32,492 nucleotides of DNA from DASPJR01 sp035628505 (GTDB lineage: Bacteria; Planctomycetota; SZUA-567; H5-PLA8): contig DASPJR010000137.1 of NCBI GenBank assembly GCA_035628505.1, positions 1 to 32,492 of the forward strand, given 5' to 3'. Each line of letters opens with the position of its first letter. Positions within the stretch are counted from its first letter, which is position 1. A program made the position numbers and the translations under genes. Below are positions 9,187 through 17,578 of the stretch, in pieces. The notes beneath the pieces were generated by a model that had not been told where the DNA came from, did no database searches, and saw only the letters and a list, made by a program, of their open reading frames with translations.

Positions 9187-9552
9187 ATGGACACAATTTA
9201 TATCATTGACGACAACCATGATTGCGCGGAAGTCATGGCTCTGATTGCCCAGTCCGAAGGCTTCCACGCGAAGTGTTTCTTTGAGTTCAGTTCGGCCTTG
9301 AAAGCGTTGTGCAATGGCCAGCGATGCTGTCTGGCGGTGGTGGACGTAAAAGTGCCCGGCGACATGACCGCACATGACTTCGTCTCCGAGGCGCGCAAGC
9401 ATCACCCGGATTTGAAAGTGTTTGTTTACAGCGGCATCAATGATGTCGAAAAAGTCGCGAACGAGCTGAACGCTGCAGGCTTCTGCCGCAAGCCCTGCGA
9501 ACCAGACCACCTGATCGCCGAATTCAACCGCGCCTGCCGCAAAGCGAGCTGA
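9187..9552 (+). CDS. Single-domain response regulator (CheY-like receiver)
   Basis: The 121 residues are just one receiver domain with no output domain. The acidic pair is Asp8-Asp9 (YIIDDN), the phosphoacceptor is Asp53 (VVDVKVPG), the switch serine is Ser82 (YSG) and the conserved Lys102 precedes Pro103 (CRKPCEP). All residues needed for phosphorylation are present. GAGG about five bases before the ATG supports the start. No histidine kinase lies nearby, so its partner is unknown; such proteins act by protein contact or in phosphorelays. Six cysteines in 121 residues is unusually many for a receiver. Confidence 0.93.
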   Translation: MDTIYIIDDNHDCAEVMALIAQSEGFHAKCFFEFSSALKALCNGQRCCLAVVDVKVPGDMTAHDFVSEARKHHPDLKVFVYSGINDVEKVANELNAAGFCRKPCEPDHLIAEFNRACRKAS

Positions 9553-9677
9553 CCCGCTTGCCCCCCGCCCCTAACCCCTGCCTCCCTGAGCCACTCTTCA
9601 ACCCGGTGAATTCCAGTTTACGTTTTTAAGCGAGCGGCTATAGCTGAAGGGCGGGATCGCGAGGGGAGATCTGCGTC

Positions 9678-10415
9678 ATGGCCGGCAAGCGTCCGTTAAG
9701 CCTGATTACCTTCGACATCGACGACACTATCTATTCCAGCACCGATTTTGCCCGGCTCGCGCGCGAGAACGCGCTCAAAGCCATGATCGCCCTGGGCCTT
9801 AAAATCGATCTGCCGACAGCGCAGGCGGAACTGGATGAAGTCGTCAGTGAATTCACATCCAATGATCCCAACCATCTAGATCGCATACTGCAGCGTTTTC
9901 CCAAGGCGGCTCTCGACGGCATCAACCCGGCGATCCTGGTGGCCGCCGGAGTCGTCGCCTACCGGGATACCGTTCACGACAGCCTCAAGCCGTACGAGGA
10001 TGCGATCGAGGCGTTCAAGCGTTTGCACTCTGCCGGATACCGCCTGGGCATCGTCTCGCAGGGCGTTACGATCAAGCAGGCCGAGAAGCTCGTGCGTTTG
10101 CGCATCCTGCCGTACATCGACCGGAAAGCCATCTTCTTCAGTGATCAGATGGCCACGAGCAAAGGTAATCCAAAGTTTTTCATCCGCGCCGCCGAACAGC
10201 TCGGCGCAAGCCCCGCGCAGTGCATGCATGTCGGCGACCGTCCGGACCGCGACATCGATCCAGCCAACAGCGCCGGCTGGCTGACGGTTCTCAACCGCCG
10301 CACGGGACGCTATCATGAACGGCCGGGTTCGACGCCGCCGTCCTACGTCATTCACAATTTCTGGGATTTCATCGAAGTCATCGATAAGGAATTCACGCCG
10401 GCCTCGGCGCGGTGA
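9678..10415 (+). CDS. HAD superfamily hydrolase, subfamily IA
   Basis: The 245 residues hold all four HAD motifs: the nucleophile and acid Asp13/Asp15 in FDIDDTIYSS, Ser127 in GIVSQG, a lysine in the SKGNPKFF segment (162 or 166), and the acidic motif GDRPDRDID from 186. The insert after motif I is the helical C1 cap of subfamily IA. The family removes phosphate from small metabolites (for example phosphoglycolate); the substrate is not evident. A GGGGAG sequence precedes the ATG. Its last 64 bases overlap, tail to tail, the 3' end of the CHAD gene on the opposite strand. Confidence 0.94.
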   Translation: MAGKRPLSLITFDIDDTIYSSTDFARLARENALKAMIALGLKIDLPTAQAELDEVVSEFTSNDPNHLDRILQRFPKAALDGINPAILVAAGVVAYRDTVHDSLKPYEDAIEAFKRLHSAGYRLGIVSQGVTIKQAEKLVRLRILPYIDRKAIFFSDQMATSKGNPKFFIRAAEQLGASPAQCMHVGDRPDRDIDPANSAGWLTVLNRRTGRYHERPGSTPPSYVIHNFWDFIEVIDKEFTPASAR

Positions 10416-11293
10416 TTGGCCAGGCGCCGGAGTTTTTTTAGAGCGCCTTCGTTCCAGTTCGCTGCAAACGTTTCACGCAGTTCGTTGCGCTCGGCATAAG
10501 CGCTCTTCACAAGTGTGCGCAGGGCGGCATCCACTGATTCGGGCGCGGTGTTCCCCCGGCGCCGAACGCACGGTTCGAACGTGGCGATGGCAACTTCAGC
10601 GTCGTTGAGCGCACCGAGCAGTTCCTGGTATTTTTCAGCCGCCTTGACCAGCGGCTTCAGCGGAAACGCCGACGAGAAAAACTCGCCGGTATAGCGCAGC
10701 TTCTTAAAGGCGATGCGCAGCGCATGCAGTTTGTGCGCGCTGCTTTTGGCGTGTAAATGGCTGAAACGTTTAATTTCGTTGAGCCGCTCCGAGATGGCCA
10801 GTCGAGCGAACTTGCGCAGCGGCATCTTGCTGTAACGCGCTTCGTTTCTTTCGCTTAATGCAGGCGCCCGTAAAAGTGCTTCAATCAAGCGCGGCAGGTG
10901 AACAAAATGCCCGCGTTCAACCGTGGCTACAGCTTTAATGCGCTCAAGTTCAGCCTGTGCTGCATAAAGCCGCGCCAGCTCGTCAAGCCCGGCAGTCTGA
11001 TGCTTCGCTGAAAGTCCATGTGCGCGCTCGCCCAGAACCTCCGCGTCGCGGATCGGACCGAGCGCCTGAAGCAGCGCCCGGAAACGCCCGCGCGCGGCAC
11101 GCATCATGCGCTTGCGGTAAAGCGGCTCAATCAGCTTCAGGACCACGCGCAAACGGCGGCAGGTGACCCGGACGTCGTGCACGGCTTCGTCATCGGGCTT
11201 AAGCAGCAGCCGGTGCAGGGAACGGTCGAGCGTCTGAGCGTGGGCGCCGCAGACCATGCGGGTCAAGTCAATCAGATTGGCAGGGGCTTTCAT
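10352..11293 (-). CDS. CHAD domain protein
   Basis: The 313 residues are almost entirely one CHAD domain, a helical bundle whose conserved His and Arg/Lys residues bind polyphosphate. The signature AVHDVRVTCRRLRVVLKL (His39, Arg42, Arg46-47) and the mirrored second half (KLHALRIAFKKLRYTGEFF) are clear. The protein is strongly basic, as expected for a polyanion binder. The family is found on polyphosphate granules and often beside polyphosphate enzymes (CYTH/ppk), but none are nearby. It is convergent with the HAD phosphatase and overlaps it by 64 bases; both reading frames are intact through the overlap. Confidence 0.95.
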   Translation of the reverse strand: MKAPANLIDLTRMVCGAHAQTLDRSLHRLLLKPDDEAVHDVRVTCRRLRVVLKLIEPLYRKRMMRAARGRFRALLQALGPIRDAEVLGERAHGLSAKHQTAGLDELARLYAAQAELERIKAVATVERGHFVHLPRLIEALLRAPALSERNEARYSKMPLRKFARLAISERLNEIKRFSHLHAKSSAHKLHALRIAFKKLRYTGEFFSSAFPLKPLVKAAEKYQELLGALNDAEVAIATFEPCVRRRGNTAPESVDAALRTLVKSAYAERNELRETFAANWNEGALKKLRRLANHRAEAGVNSLSMTSMKSQKL

Positions 11294-11354
11294 ACAGCGC
11301 TGGCTACCTTGAATTACTCTCGCTTACGGCGATAAACGGCTTAATCTTAGCGGC

Positions 11355-12470
11355 ATGACTCAGCCGGTTACAATTAAGATTCCGTTAATTGATCTTTCGT
11401 CGCAGAACCAGCCTCTCAAGAGCCAGCTTCTCGAAGGTTTCAGTCGCGTTCTCGACAAGAACGCCTTCTGCCTCGGGCCCGAAGTCGAAGCCTTCGAACG
11501 CGAATTCGCAGCCTACTCGCAAGCCGCTCACGGCGTCGCGGTGAACTCCGGAACCTCCGCCCTGCACCTGGCATTGCTGGCGCTCGGCGTAAAGCCCGGC
11601 CACGAGGTGATCACCTCCCCGCACACGTTTGTGGCCACGGCGTGGGCGATTTCGTATTGCGGCGCGACGCCCGTCTTCGCCGACATCACGCCCGGAACGT
11701 TTTTGATGGATCCGGCCGCAGTCGAAAAGGCGATCACGCCGAAGACGCGTGCAATCATCGCCGTGCATCTTTACGGCCAGCCGGTTGATCTCGATCCGTT
11801 GCTGGACCTCTGCAAACGCAAAGGCCTGCCGCTGGTTGAGGACGCCGCGCAGGCGCACGGCGCGGCGTACAAGGGCCGCAAAGTCGGCTCCTTTGGAGCG
11901 GTCTCCGCTTTCAGCTTTTATCCGAGCAAAAATCTGGGAGCGTGTGGCGAAGGCGGTATTGCCCTTACGCAGGACGCCACGCTCGCTGGCAAGATGCGCG
12001 CGCTGCGTGAACACGGTTCGATCAAGCGCTATCATCACGATACCGTCGGGTTCAACTACCGCATGGAAGGCATTCAGGGCATGGCGCTACGCGTCAAACT
12101 GCCGCATCTGGAGGCCTGGAACGCACGCCGCCAACAGATTGCAAAGCTCTACGCCGAGCAGCTTGAAGGTAGCGCCGTCTCGCTTCCGCGGGTTGCGGCC
12201 GATCGTTCGTCGGTATGGCATTTATATGTCGTGCGCCATCCGCGCCGAGATGAACTCGCCGAGCACCTCAAGGCTCACGGCATTGGAACGGGGCTGCATT
12301 ACCCAATCCCCGTTCACCTTCAGAAAGCCTACGCCCATTTGAACTTGCGCGAGGGAAGCTTTCCGCAGGCTGAGGCCGCCGCACGGGAATGCCTGAGCCT
12401 GCCAATGTATCCAGCGCTGACCGATGCACAGGTGCAAACCGTCTGCGACGCGATCCGATCCTGGCGCTAA
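11355..12470 (+). CDS. DegT/DnrJ/EryC1/StrS family sugar aminotransferase
   Basis: These PLP enzymes transfer an amino group from glutamate to a keto-sugar nucleotide, for lipopolysaccharide, capsule or antibiotic sugars. The 371 residues match the family length. The PLP lysine is Lys192 in the diagnostic block SAFSFYPSKNLGACGEGG; the AVNSGTSALHLAL and ITSPHTFVATAWAI motifs of the cofactor pocket and the VEDAAQAHGA stretch are intact. The C-terminal GIGTGLHYPIPVHLQKAY motif is also typical. It is divergent from the CHAD gene with 61 bases between them. No other amino-sugar gene is adjacent, so the sugar it acts on cannot be named. Confidence 0.95.
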   Translation: MTQPVTIKIPLIDLSSQNQPLKSQLLEGFSRVLDKNAFCLGPEVEAFEREFAAYSQAAHGVAVNSGTSALHLALLALGVKPGHEVITSPHTFVATAWAISYCGATPVFADITPGTFLMDPAAVEKAITPKTRAIIAVHLYGQPVDLDPLLDLCKRKGLPLVEDAAQAHGAAYKGRKVGSFGAVSAFSFYPSKNLGACGEGGIALTQDATLAGKMRALREHGSIKRYHHDTVGFNYRMEGIQGMALRVKLPHLEAWNARRQQIAKLYAEQLEGSAVSLPRVAADRSSVWHLYVVRHPRRDELAEHLKAHGIGTGLHYPIPVHLQKAYAHLNLREGSFPQAEAAARECLSLPMYPALTDAQVQTVCDAIRSWR

Positions 12471-12605
12471 ATGCCGCCTCTTTTCCGGGCTTCGTACGAA
12501 AATTGTTGCGGCCGCGTGGAATGTTGATGACAGCGGGCTGAGCAGGTGTAGAAATACCTGATCGCTTGCCGTTTGTCGTCGCCATCACTTCGTGGATGCA
12601 TGCAC

Positions 12606-14834
12606 ATGACAACGCTTCGAATCCGCTCCCGGGACCGCCGACTCCTCGCTCTCCTTTTAAGCACCTTCTTCTGCTCACTTACGTTTGCTCCGCAGCTCCG
12701 CGCCGAAGATGGCGACACAGCCGTTGCCGAAAAACCCCGCGCGGAAGACATCACCGCGCAAGCCGATTATCTTTTCAAGCAGATCGAAACCGAGACCGCC
12801 GACAACGTTTGGGACGCGGTTAACCGCCTCGTGCGCCTGGCGCGCAGCAACGGTACCGCGGTCACCGAGCGACTCGAGAAAATGCTGGTCGCGCAGGATC
12901 AGAAAATTCAGCTCGCCTGCGCACGCGCGATGTGCCAGCTCGCTTCCACCGACCAGGCCGCCCCGGTGCTCATCAAGCTCGTGCAGAGCGGCAGCACAAC
13001 CGAGATCCGGCGCATGGCCGCCAACTCCGTCGGCCTTACCCCCAGCCTCTGCGGACATGAGCCCACGTCGCAGGCGCTGATCGGCGCGCTGAAGACAGAA
13101 ACAGACGAGATGACACGCATCTGCATCGCCCGCAGCCTCTGGTACATCGGGCCGCACTCCGAGGGCCGCGAAGCACTGCTGAAAATTCTCTCCGAGTCGC
13201 GCTTCCGCAACATCAAGGACGAAGCGGCGCTCGTGCTGGCCGAAAACGGCGCGATGAACATTCACGAAGTCCGCCTGCGATTGCTCGATCTCTTCAATGA
13301 GCCCACCGCACAGGGCGAGCGCGCCCGCAATGTGCTGCGCAATGCTGAAGACGACGCAACGCGGCTGCGCGAGACGAAGATGTCGCAGGGCGACCAGCTT
13401 CTGCGTGAGATTCTGCTGCGCGTGCGCACCGCCTATCCCGATGAGACAAAGTGCGACCTGGACAAACTCTTCGAGAATGCAGCCAAAGGCATGGTCGGCG
13501 GGCTTGATCCATTTTCGCAGTATCTCGATCGGGACGATGTCAAAGCCACGCAGGAGCTGCTCGCCCAGGATTACGGCGGCATTGGCGCTTACGTTGGACT
13601 GCGCAATGGCAGCTTCGTTGTCACCAGTCCCATCTACGGGTCGCCAGCCGACAAGGCCGGCCTGCGCGCGCTGGACATCATCCAGGAAGTGGACGGCCAG
13701 AAGGCCAACGAACTGCTCGATAAAGGCGGCGTCAACAGTGTGATCGCGCGGCTGAAAGGTAAGCCCGGCACGCCCGTTAAAGTGAAATATTACCGCCGCG
13801 GCTTTGCCAAGCCCATTGAGGTGAGCATCATTCGCGAAGTCATTCGCGTCGAAACCGTGTTCTCGGCGATGCTCCCGGCGAAGGTTGGCTACATACGCCT
13901 GACGCGCTTCGGCGAACACAGCGCTGAAGAAATGCAGAAGGCCCTGGATGAGCTCATTGGAAAACAGGGCGCTCAAGCGCTGGTGCTGGACATGCGGGAC
14001 AATCCCGGCGGGTTGCTGCGCGCAGGCGTTGAGATCGCCGATAAGTTCCTGAGCGCTAACAAGCTGATTTGCTATTCGGAAGGCAACAAGGAATTCGCGC
14101 CGCGCAAGGATTACATGTCCACCGGCACTGACGACGAGGAAAAGCTGCCGATGGTGGTGCTCGTGGGGGCCGGCTCGGCCTCTGCGAGCGAGATCGTCGC
14201 CGGCGCGATGCAGGATCATAAGCGCGCGCTGCTGGTGGGCGAGAAGACCTACGGCAAGGGGTCGGTTCAGCAGATTATTCCGCTGCGCGCGACCGATCAG
14301 CAGACGCAGCTGCGCCTTACGGTCGCCAAGTACTATCTGCCTTCGGGCCGCTGCATTCATGAAAAGGGCGTGGAGGTTGACGTGGAGGTCAAGCCGCCGG
14401 AAACGCAGGGCTGGGTGGTCGAAGGCCTGGTTGCGCTGCGCAACAAGAGCGTGATCGAGGATTTCATCCGCACCAGTTGGGAGGCCAACAAGCAGACGTA
14501 TGCGAAGCTGGCGTACCATGATGGCGGCAAGTGTGAGAACTGGCCGGGTTTCGACGACTTCTACAAGAGCCTGAACACGCGGCTGGAACGCGACAACATT
14601 CGCGCGGAGATGCGTCTGGCGGTGCGCCGCCGCCTTCAGGATGAGCAGAAGCAGGAACTGGTCTTCGACCTGGAGACCGACGATGTGCTGCAGCGGGGGG
14701 TTTTGGAGTTGCTGAAGAAGATGAACGTCGATCCAGGCACGTTCGCCGATTACAAGACGCTTCCGGAGAAATTCAAAAAGAAGGACACACTCGAGCAAGG
14801 CGCCATGCTTCCCGGCGCGCAGAACGCCAACTGA
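12606..14834 (+). CDS. S41 family C-terminal processing peptidase with HEAT repeats and PDZ domain
   Basis: The protein is an exported serine protease of the CtpA/Prc family, which cleaves other proteins at the C-terminus in the envelope. I start it at the ATG at 12606 (742 residues) because this gives a clean signal peptide ending in APQLRA; an upstream TTG at 12573 adds 11 residues. Residues ~65-250 contain HEAT-like helical repeats (RRMAANSVGLTPSL, EAALVLAENGAM), an uncommon addition to CtpA. A PDZ domain follows (~310-410: YGGIGAYVGLRNGSFVV, SPADKAGLRALDIIQEVDG). The peptidase core has nucleophile Ser526 in SASASE and Lys551 in TYGKG, 25 residues apart as in known Ser-Lys dyads. The C-terminal ~120 residues are helical. 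No strong Shine-Dalgarno sequence is seen. Confidence 0.93.
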   Translation: MTTLRIRSRDRRLLALLLSTFFCSLTFAPQLRAEDGDTAVAEKPRAEDITAQADYLFKQIETETADNVWDAVNRLVRLARSNGTAVTERLEKMLVAQDQKIQLACARAMCQLASTDQAAPVLIKLVQSGSTTEIRRMAANSVGLTPSLCGHEPTSQALIGALKTETDEMTRICIARSLWYIGPHSEGREALLKILSESRFRNIKDEAALVLAENGAMNIHEVRLRLLDLFNEPTAQGERARNVLRNAEDDATRLRETKMSQGDQLLREILLRVRTAYPDETKCDLDKLFENAAKGMVGGLDPFSQYLDRDDVKATQELLAQDYGGIGAYVGLRNGSFVVTSPIYGSPADKAGLRALDIIQEVDGQKANELLDKGGVNSVIARLKGKPGTPVKVKYYRRGFAKPIEVSIIREVIRVETVFSAMLPAKVGYIRLTRFGEHSAEEMQKALDELIGKQGAQALVLDMRDNPGGLLRAGVEIADKFLSANKLICYSEGNKEFAPRKDYMSTGTDDEEKLPMVVLVGAGSASASEIVAGAMQDHKRALLVGEKTYGKGSVQQIIPLRATDQQTQLRLTVAKYYLPSGRCIHEKGVEVDVEVKPPETQGWVVEGLVALRNKSVIEDFIRTSWEANKQTYAKLAYHDGGKCENWPGFDDFYKSLNTRLERDNIRAEMRLAVRRRLQDEQKQELVFDLETDDVLQRGVLELLKKMNVDPGTFADYKTLPEKFKKKDTLEQGAMLPGAQNAN

Positions 14835-14840
14835 ATCGTA

Positions 14841-14861
14841 GCACGGGCGTCTCGCCCGTGC
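14841..14861. repeat. GC-rich hairpin (9-bp perfect stem, 3-base loop)
   Basis: GCACGGGCG and CGCCCGTGC pair perfectly around a TCT loop, seven bases after the S41 stop codon. It lacks a T-run, so it is not a standard intrinsic terminator. CACGGGCG-type short palindromes of this kind are common intergenic repeats in PVC genomes (from general knowledge, not searched here). Confidence 0.6.
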
Positions 14862-14942
14862 AGTTGTGCGCTGCCGATCCATTCGCTTTCGACATTCTGG
14901 TGTGTATCAGCAAAAGTGTGAGCTCTCTTCCCAAAGGCGGCC

Positions 14943-14957
14943 TGGGCGGGATGCCCA
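14943..14957. repeat. Second short hairpin TGGGC-GGGAT-GCCCA
   Basis: A five-base stem with a five-base loop lies about 80 bases after the first hairpin, within the untranslated stretch before the PQQ-like gene. Together with the hairpin at 14841 it resembles a dispersed two-part repeat module rather than coding sequence; the 200 bases between the S41 stop and the next start show no other structure. Confidence 0.4.
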
Positions 14958-15070
14958 TGTTACGACGGCTGGCCGCCGCACGCGTGAGTCACACAGCGAT
15001 TTTTCCCGTACGGAAGCGAATTGCAGTGTACAAATCAGTATGAACCCGCGAACCGGTCAGGCTCGCGAAT

Positions 15071-15075
15071 GGGAG
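15071..15075 (+). promoter_or_regulatory. Shine-Dalgarno sequence GGGAG that decides the PQQ-like gene start
   Basis: GGGAG lies nine bases before an in-frame TTG at 15085, a proper spacing, while the ATGs at 15040 and 15097 have no well-placed Shine-Dalgarno sequence. Confidence 0.45.
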
Positions 15076-15084
15076 ATCACGACT

Positions 15085-16320
15085 TTGCATTCTCGAATGT
15101 TTTTCGCCGCCGTGCTTTTCATTGCAGCCTCCTCCTTCGCCTCCGACAGCTGGCCCCAGTGGCGCGGACCCGGCGGACAGGGACATTCAGACGCGAAAGG
15201 TCTGCCGCTCACGTGGAGCGAGAAAGAGAACGTGAAATGGAAGTCGCCTGATCCGGGCGAAGGTTGGTCGTCGCCATGCATTGAGGGCGATCTCATCTGG
15301 ATGACCACGTCGCAGAACGCCGGCAAGTCGCTGCGTGCGGTCTGCTACAGCCTCACCGATGGCAAGCAGCTTCACGATGTCGAAGTCTTCTCGGTCGAAG
15401 CGCCTGAGCCCAAGCACAAGCTCAACAGTTATGCCTCCCCTTCTCCGCTGATCGAAGACGGCAAGGTCTATGTGAATTTCGGCACGTACGGCACAGCCTG
15501 CCTGGACGCCAAGACGGGAAAAAAGATCTGGGAAAACCGCGAGCTGAAAATCGATCACGAGAACGGGCCCGGCAGCACGCCGATGATTCACAAGGACAAG
15601 ATCCATCTCTGCTGCGACGGCCGCGACCTGCAGTTCCAGGCCGCGCTCGACAAGGCCACGGGCAAGCTCGTGTGGAAAACCGACCGCTCGCAGCCGATCA
15701 ACAAAGGCAAGGACATGAAGAAGGCCTACGGCACGCCGCTGGTGATCAACGTGGGCGGCAAGGACCAGGTCATCGCCACGGCTGCGGAAGCTGTTTACGC
15801 CTACGACGTTGATACCGGCAAGGAGCTCTGGTATGTGAAGTACCCCGGCTTCTCGAACGTTCCGCGCCCGGTGTATGGCAATGGCCTCCTTTATGTCTGC
15901 ACCGGCTTCGCCCGAGCTGAAATCTGGGCAATCAAGCCGGAAGGCAGCGGCGATTTGAGCGCCAGCAACGTCGTATGGAAGGCAAAGATCCAGGTGCCGA
16001 CGATTCCCTCGCCGCTGCTGCTCGGCGAACGCATTTACATGGTCAGCGACACGGGAACGCTCTCCTGCCTCGACGCGAAGACCGGCAAGGAAGTCTGGAA
16101 GCAGCTTCTAGGCGGTGAGTATTCCTCCTCGCCGCTGTTCGCAGATGGCCGGATTTATCTTTTCGACCGCGCCGGCGTTAGCACCGTCATTGAGCCCGGA
16201 GACACCTTTAAAGTCCTCGCCAAAAACACGCTCGAAGACGGTTTCATGGCGTCGCCCGCCATCGCCGGCAAAGCGCTGATCCTGCGCACGAAAAAGAATC
16301 TCTACCGCATTGAAAAATAA
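15085..16320 (+). CDS. Secreted PQQ-like beta-propeller protein
   Basis: The protein has a signal peptide (FFAAVLFIAASSFA) followed by SWPQWRGPGGQGHSDAKGLP, the start typical of planctomycete PQQ-like propeller proteins. Seven to eight blades follow; the PQQ-repeat signature (V/C-Y-D-x-x-T/K-G-K-E-x-W) recurs: ACLDAKTGKKIW, AALDKATGKLVW, YAYDVDTGKELW, SCLDAKTGKEVW. No PQQ ligands or catalytic motif are visible; members of this group serve as secreted scaffolds, BamB-like factors or proteins of unknown role. The start is uncertain: I prefer TTG 15085 for its ribosome binding site (411 residues), but ATG 15040 or ATG 15097 are possible. A long inverted repeat begins directly after the stop codon. 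Confidence 0.9.
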   Translation: MHSRMFFAAVLFIAASSFASDSWPQWRGPGGQGHSDAKGLPLTWSEKENVKWKSPDPGEGWSSPCIEGDLIWMTTSQNAGKSLRAVCYSLTDGKQLHDVEVFSVEAPEPKHKLNSYASPSPLIEDGKVYVNFGTYGTACLDAKTGKKIWENRELKIDHENGPGSTPMIHKDKIHLCCDGRDLQFQAALDKATGKLVWKTDRSQPINKGKDMKKAYGTPLVINVGGKDQVIATAAEAVYAYDVDTGKELWYVKYPGFSNVPRPVYGNGLLYVCTGFARAEIWAIKPEGSGDLSASNVVWKAKIQVPTIPSPLLLGERIYMVSDTGTLSCLDAKTGKEVWKQLLGGEYSSSPLFADGRIYLFDRAGVSTVIEPGDTFKVLAKNTLEDGFMASPAIAGKALILRTKKNLYRIEK

Positions 16321-16324
16321 TGCA

Positions 16325-16387
16325 TGATGCATGATGCATGATACATAAACAGCAGGCTCTTCCTTATGTATTATGCATCATGCATTA
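16325..16387. repeat. ATGCAT-rich inverted repeat, possible terminator
   Basis: Arms at 16325-16348 and 16364-16387 pair over 22 of 24 positions around a 15-base loop. The 5' arm is itself made of TGATGCA repeats. It starts five bases after the stop of the PQQ-like gene and ends 36 bases before the UPF0126 gene. It could end transcription of the upstream gene on either strand, although there is no T-run. The same words occur at 3972-3999. Confidence 0.65.
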
Positions 16388-16423
16388 CTTTCTCGCCCGC
16401 GCCTCTTGCATTAGACTGCTTCC

Positions 16424-17077
16424 ATGCCAGAAATCTGGTTTTACTTCGACATCTGCGCGACGTTTCTGTTCGCCATCACCGGAGCGCTGATCGCGGCGCG
16501 GCGGCGGTATGATGCCGTCGGTGTCGCGGGGCTTGCTTTTATTTCTGCAACCGGCGGCGGACTGGTGCGCGACGGTGTGTTTCTGCAGAAAGGGCCGCCG
16601 TACGTCGTCAGCACCCCAATTTATCTCCAGGTTGTCATCGCAGCGGCGCTGCTGGTGCTGCTCTTCGGCAAACGTGTTCAGGGCATTCGAGCTTTCAACA
16701 CGCTGATCGCCATCGTGGATGCCCTGGCGCTTGGCGCCTACGCCGTCGTCGGCATGAACCTGGCCATTGCCGCGGGCATCCCGGCAGCCGGCGCGATGGT
16801 CGTCGGGGTGACGAATGCCATCGGCGGCGGAGTTGTGCGGGATGTTATCGTTCGCCGGGAGCCGGATGTCTTCAAGCCGGGAGTGCCCTATGCATTTGGA
16901 GCGCTCTTCGGGTGCGCGCTTTATCTGCTGCTCATTCGCGCTTTTTCGATCAGCATTCCCGTGGCCATGCTGATCACCGTAGGCTCGGTGTTCATCTTTC
17001 GCGTTCTGGCGGTATACTTTCAGATCAAAACAAAGCCGCTGGACGGATTCGATGAGCTTCCTCCGGCGGAGCCCTGA
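16424..17077 (+). CDS. UPF0126/TRIC family membrane channel or transporter
   Basis: The 217 residues form seven predicted membrane helices built from two repeated halves. Each half has a glycine-rich kink next to a basic-acidic pair: FISATGGGLVRDGVF (about 40-53) and VTNAIGGGVVRDVIV (about 128-142), the family hallmark. Bacterial TRIC-type proteins form trimeric cation (K+) channels, and the E. coli members YicG/YadS have also been linked to glycine uptake. The protein would sit in the inner membrane. No clear Shine-Dalgarno sequence precedes the ATG. The next gene starts 10 bases after its stop codon. Confidence 0.94.
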   Translation: MPEIWFYFDICATFLFAITGALIAARRRYDAVGVAGLAFISATGGGLVRDGVFLQKGPPYVVSTPIYLQVVIAAALLVLLFGKRVQGIRAFNTLIAIVDALALGAYAVVGMNLAIAAGIPAAGAMVVGVTNAIGGGVVRDVIVRREPDVFKPGVPYAFGALFGCALYLLLIRAFSISIPVAMLITVGSVFIFRVLAVYFQIKTKPLDGFDELPPAEP

Positions 17078-17087
17078 AGGTGACAGC

Positions 17088-17480
17088 ATGCAGCGCCGCT
17101 GGTTACAACTTCATCTGAGCACCCTGCTGGCGCTGGTTTTCATCGCCGCCGGATTGCTCTGGCTCAATTGCAGCGCGACGATGGAGTGCGTCGTCGGCTA
17201 TGAGCTCGTGAATGATCGATACGAGCCCGTCACCAGGGCGGTGCCTGTGATTGGATGGCCGGTGAGTTGCAATGCAGTGCAGATACTTTATCTGGAAGAC
17301 AACGGCGTCAACCTTCCGGTCGAAAGCCCGAGTCTGCAATTCTGGCCGCTGTTCACAGACGGCCTCGTCGCGCTCGGCGTTCTGCTTCCTGCCGCCGCAA
17401 TTCTTGAGTCCATCACGCGCCGTTTTTCTGATCGCTCATTGATACGTTTGAAAGCAGCAGGAAATGCTGAAGCCGCTTGA
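17088..17480 (+). CDS. Small membrane protein of unknown function
   Basis: I do not recognise the family. I start it at ATG 17088, seven bases after AAGG; an upstream ATG at 17052 would overlap the previous gene and adds a charged, unlikely leader. The 130-residue protein has one membrane helix near the start (STLLALVFIAAGLLWLN) and another near residues 88-107 (GLVALGVLLPAAAILESI), with ~60 extracytoplasmic residues between. The pattern of a basic QRRWLQLHLSTLL start followed by a helix is common in small planctomycete membrane proteins. It is probably cotranscribed with the UPF0126 gene; no functional link can be argued. Confidence 0.75.
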   Translation: MQRRWLQLHLSTLLALVFIAAGLLWLNCSATMECVVGYELVNDRYEPVTRAVPVIGWPVSCNAVQILYLEDNGVNLPVESPSLQFWPLFTDGLVALGVLLPAAAILESITRRFSDRSLIRLKAAGNAEAA

Positions 17481-17578
17481 GCTGCATGGCCCTTATTATT
17501 TGCAATTTTCTGCAAGAACACTGTCTTCTTCCACGTCAACCCTTGCGAATACGGATATCATGCTGCGGGATAACAACT

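Noticed and set aside
9553..9677. C-rich intergenic stretch before the HAD gene as a regulatory RNA
   Set aside because: No hairpin, terminator or conserved motif could be seen.
12675..14882. 735-codon open frame on the minus strand across the S41 protease gene
   Set aside because: It is a shadow of a strongly GC-biased real gene; its sequence is rich in R, H and Q with no domain, and the plus-strand gene has catalytic motifs.
14866..15039. N-terminal extension of the PQQ-like protein
   Set aside because: It would place an unlikely basic leader ahead of the signal peptide and runs across intergenic hairpin DNA.
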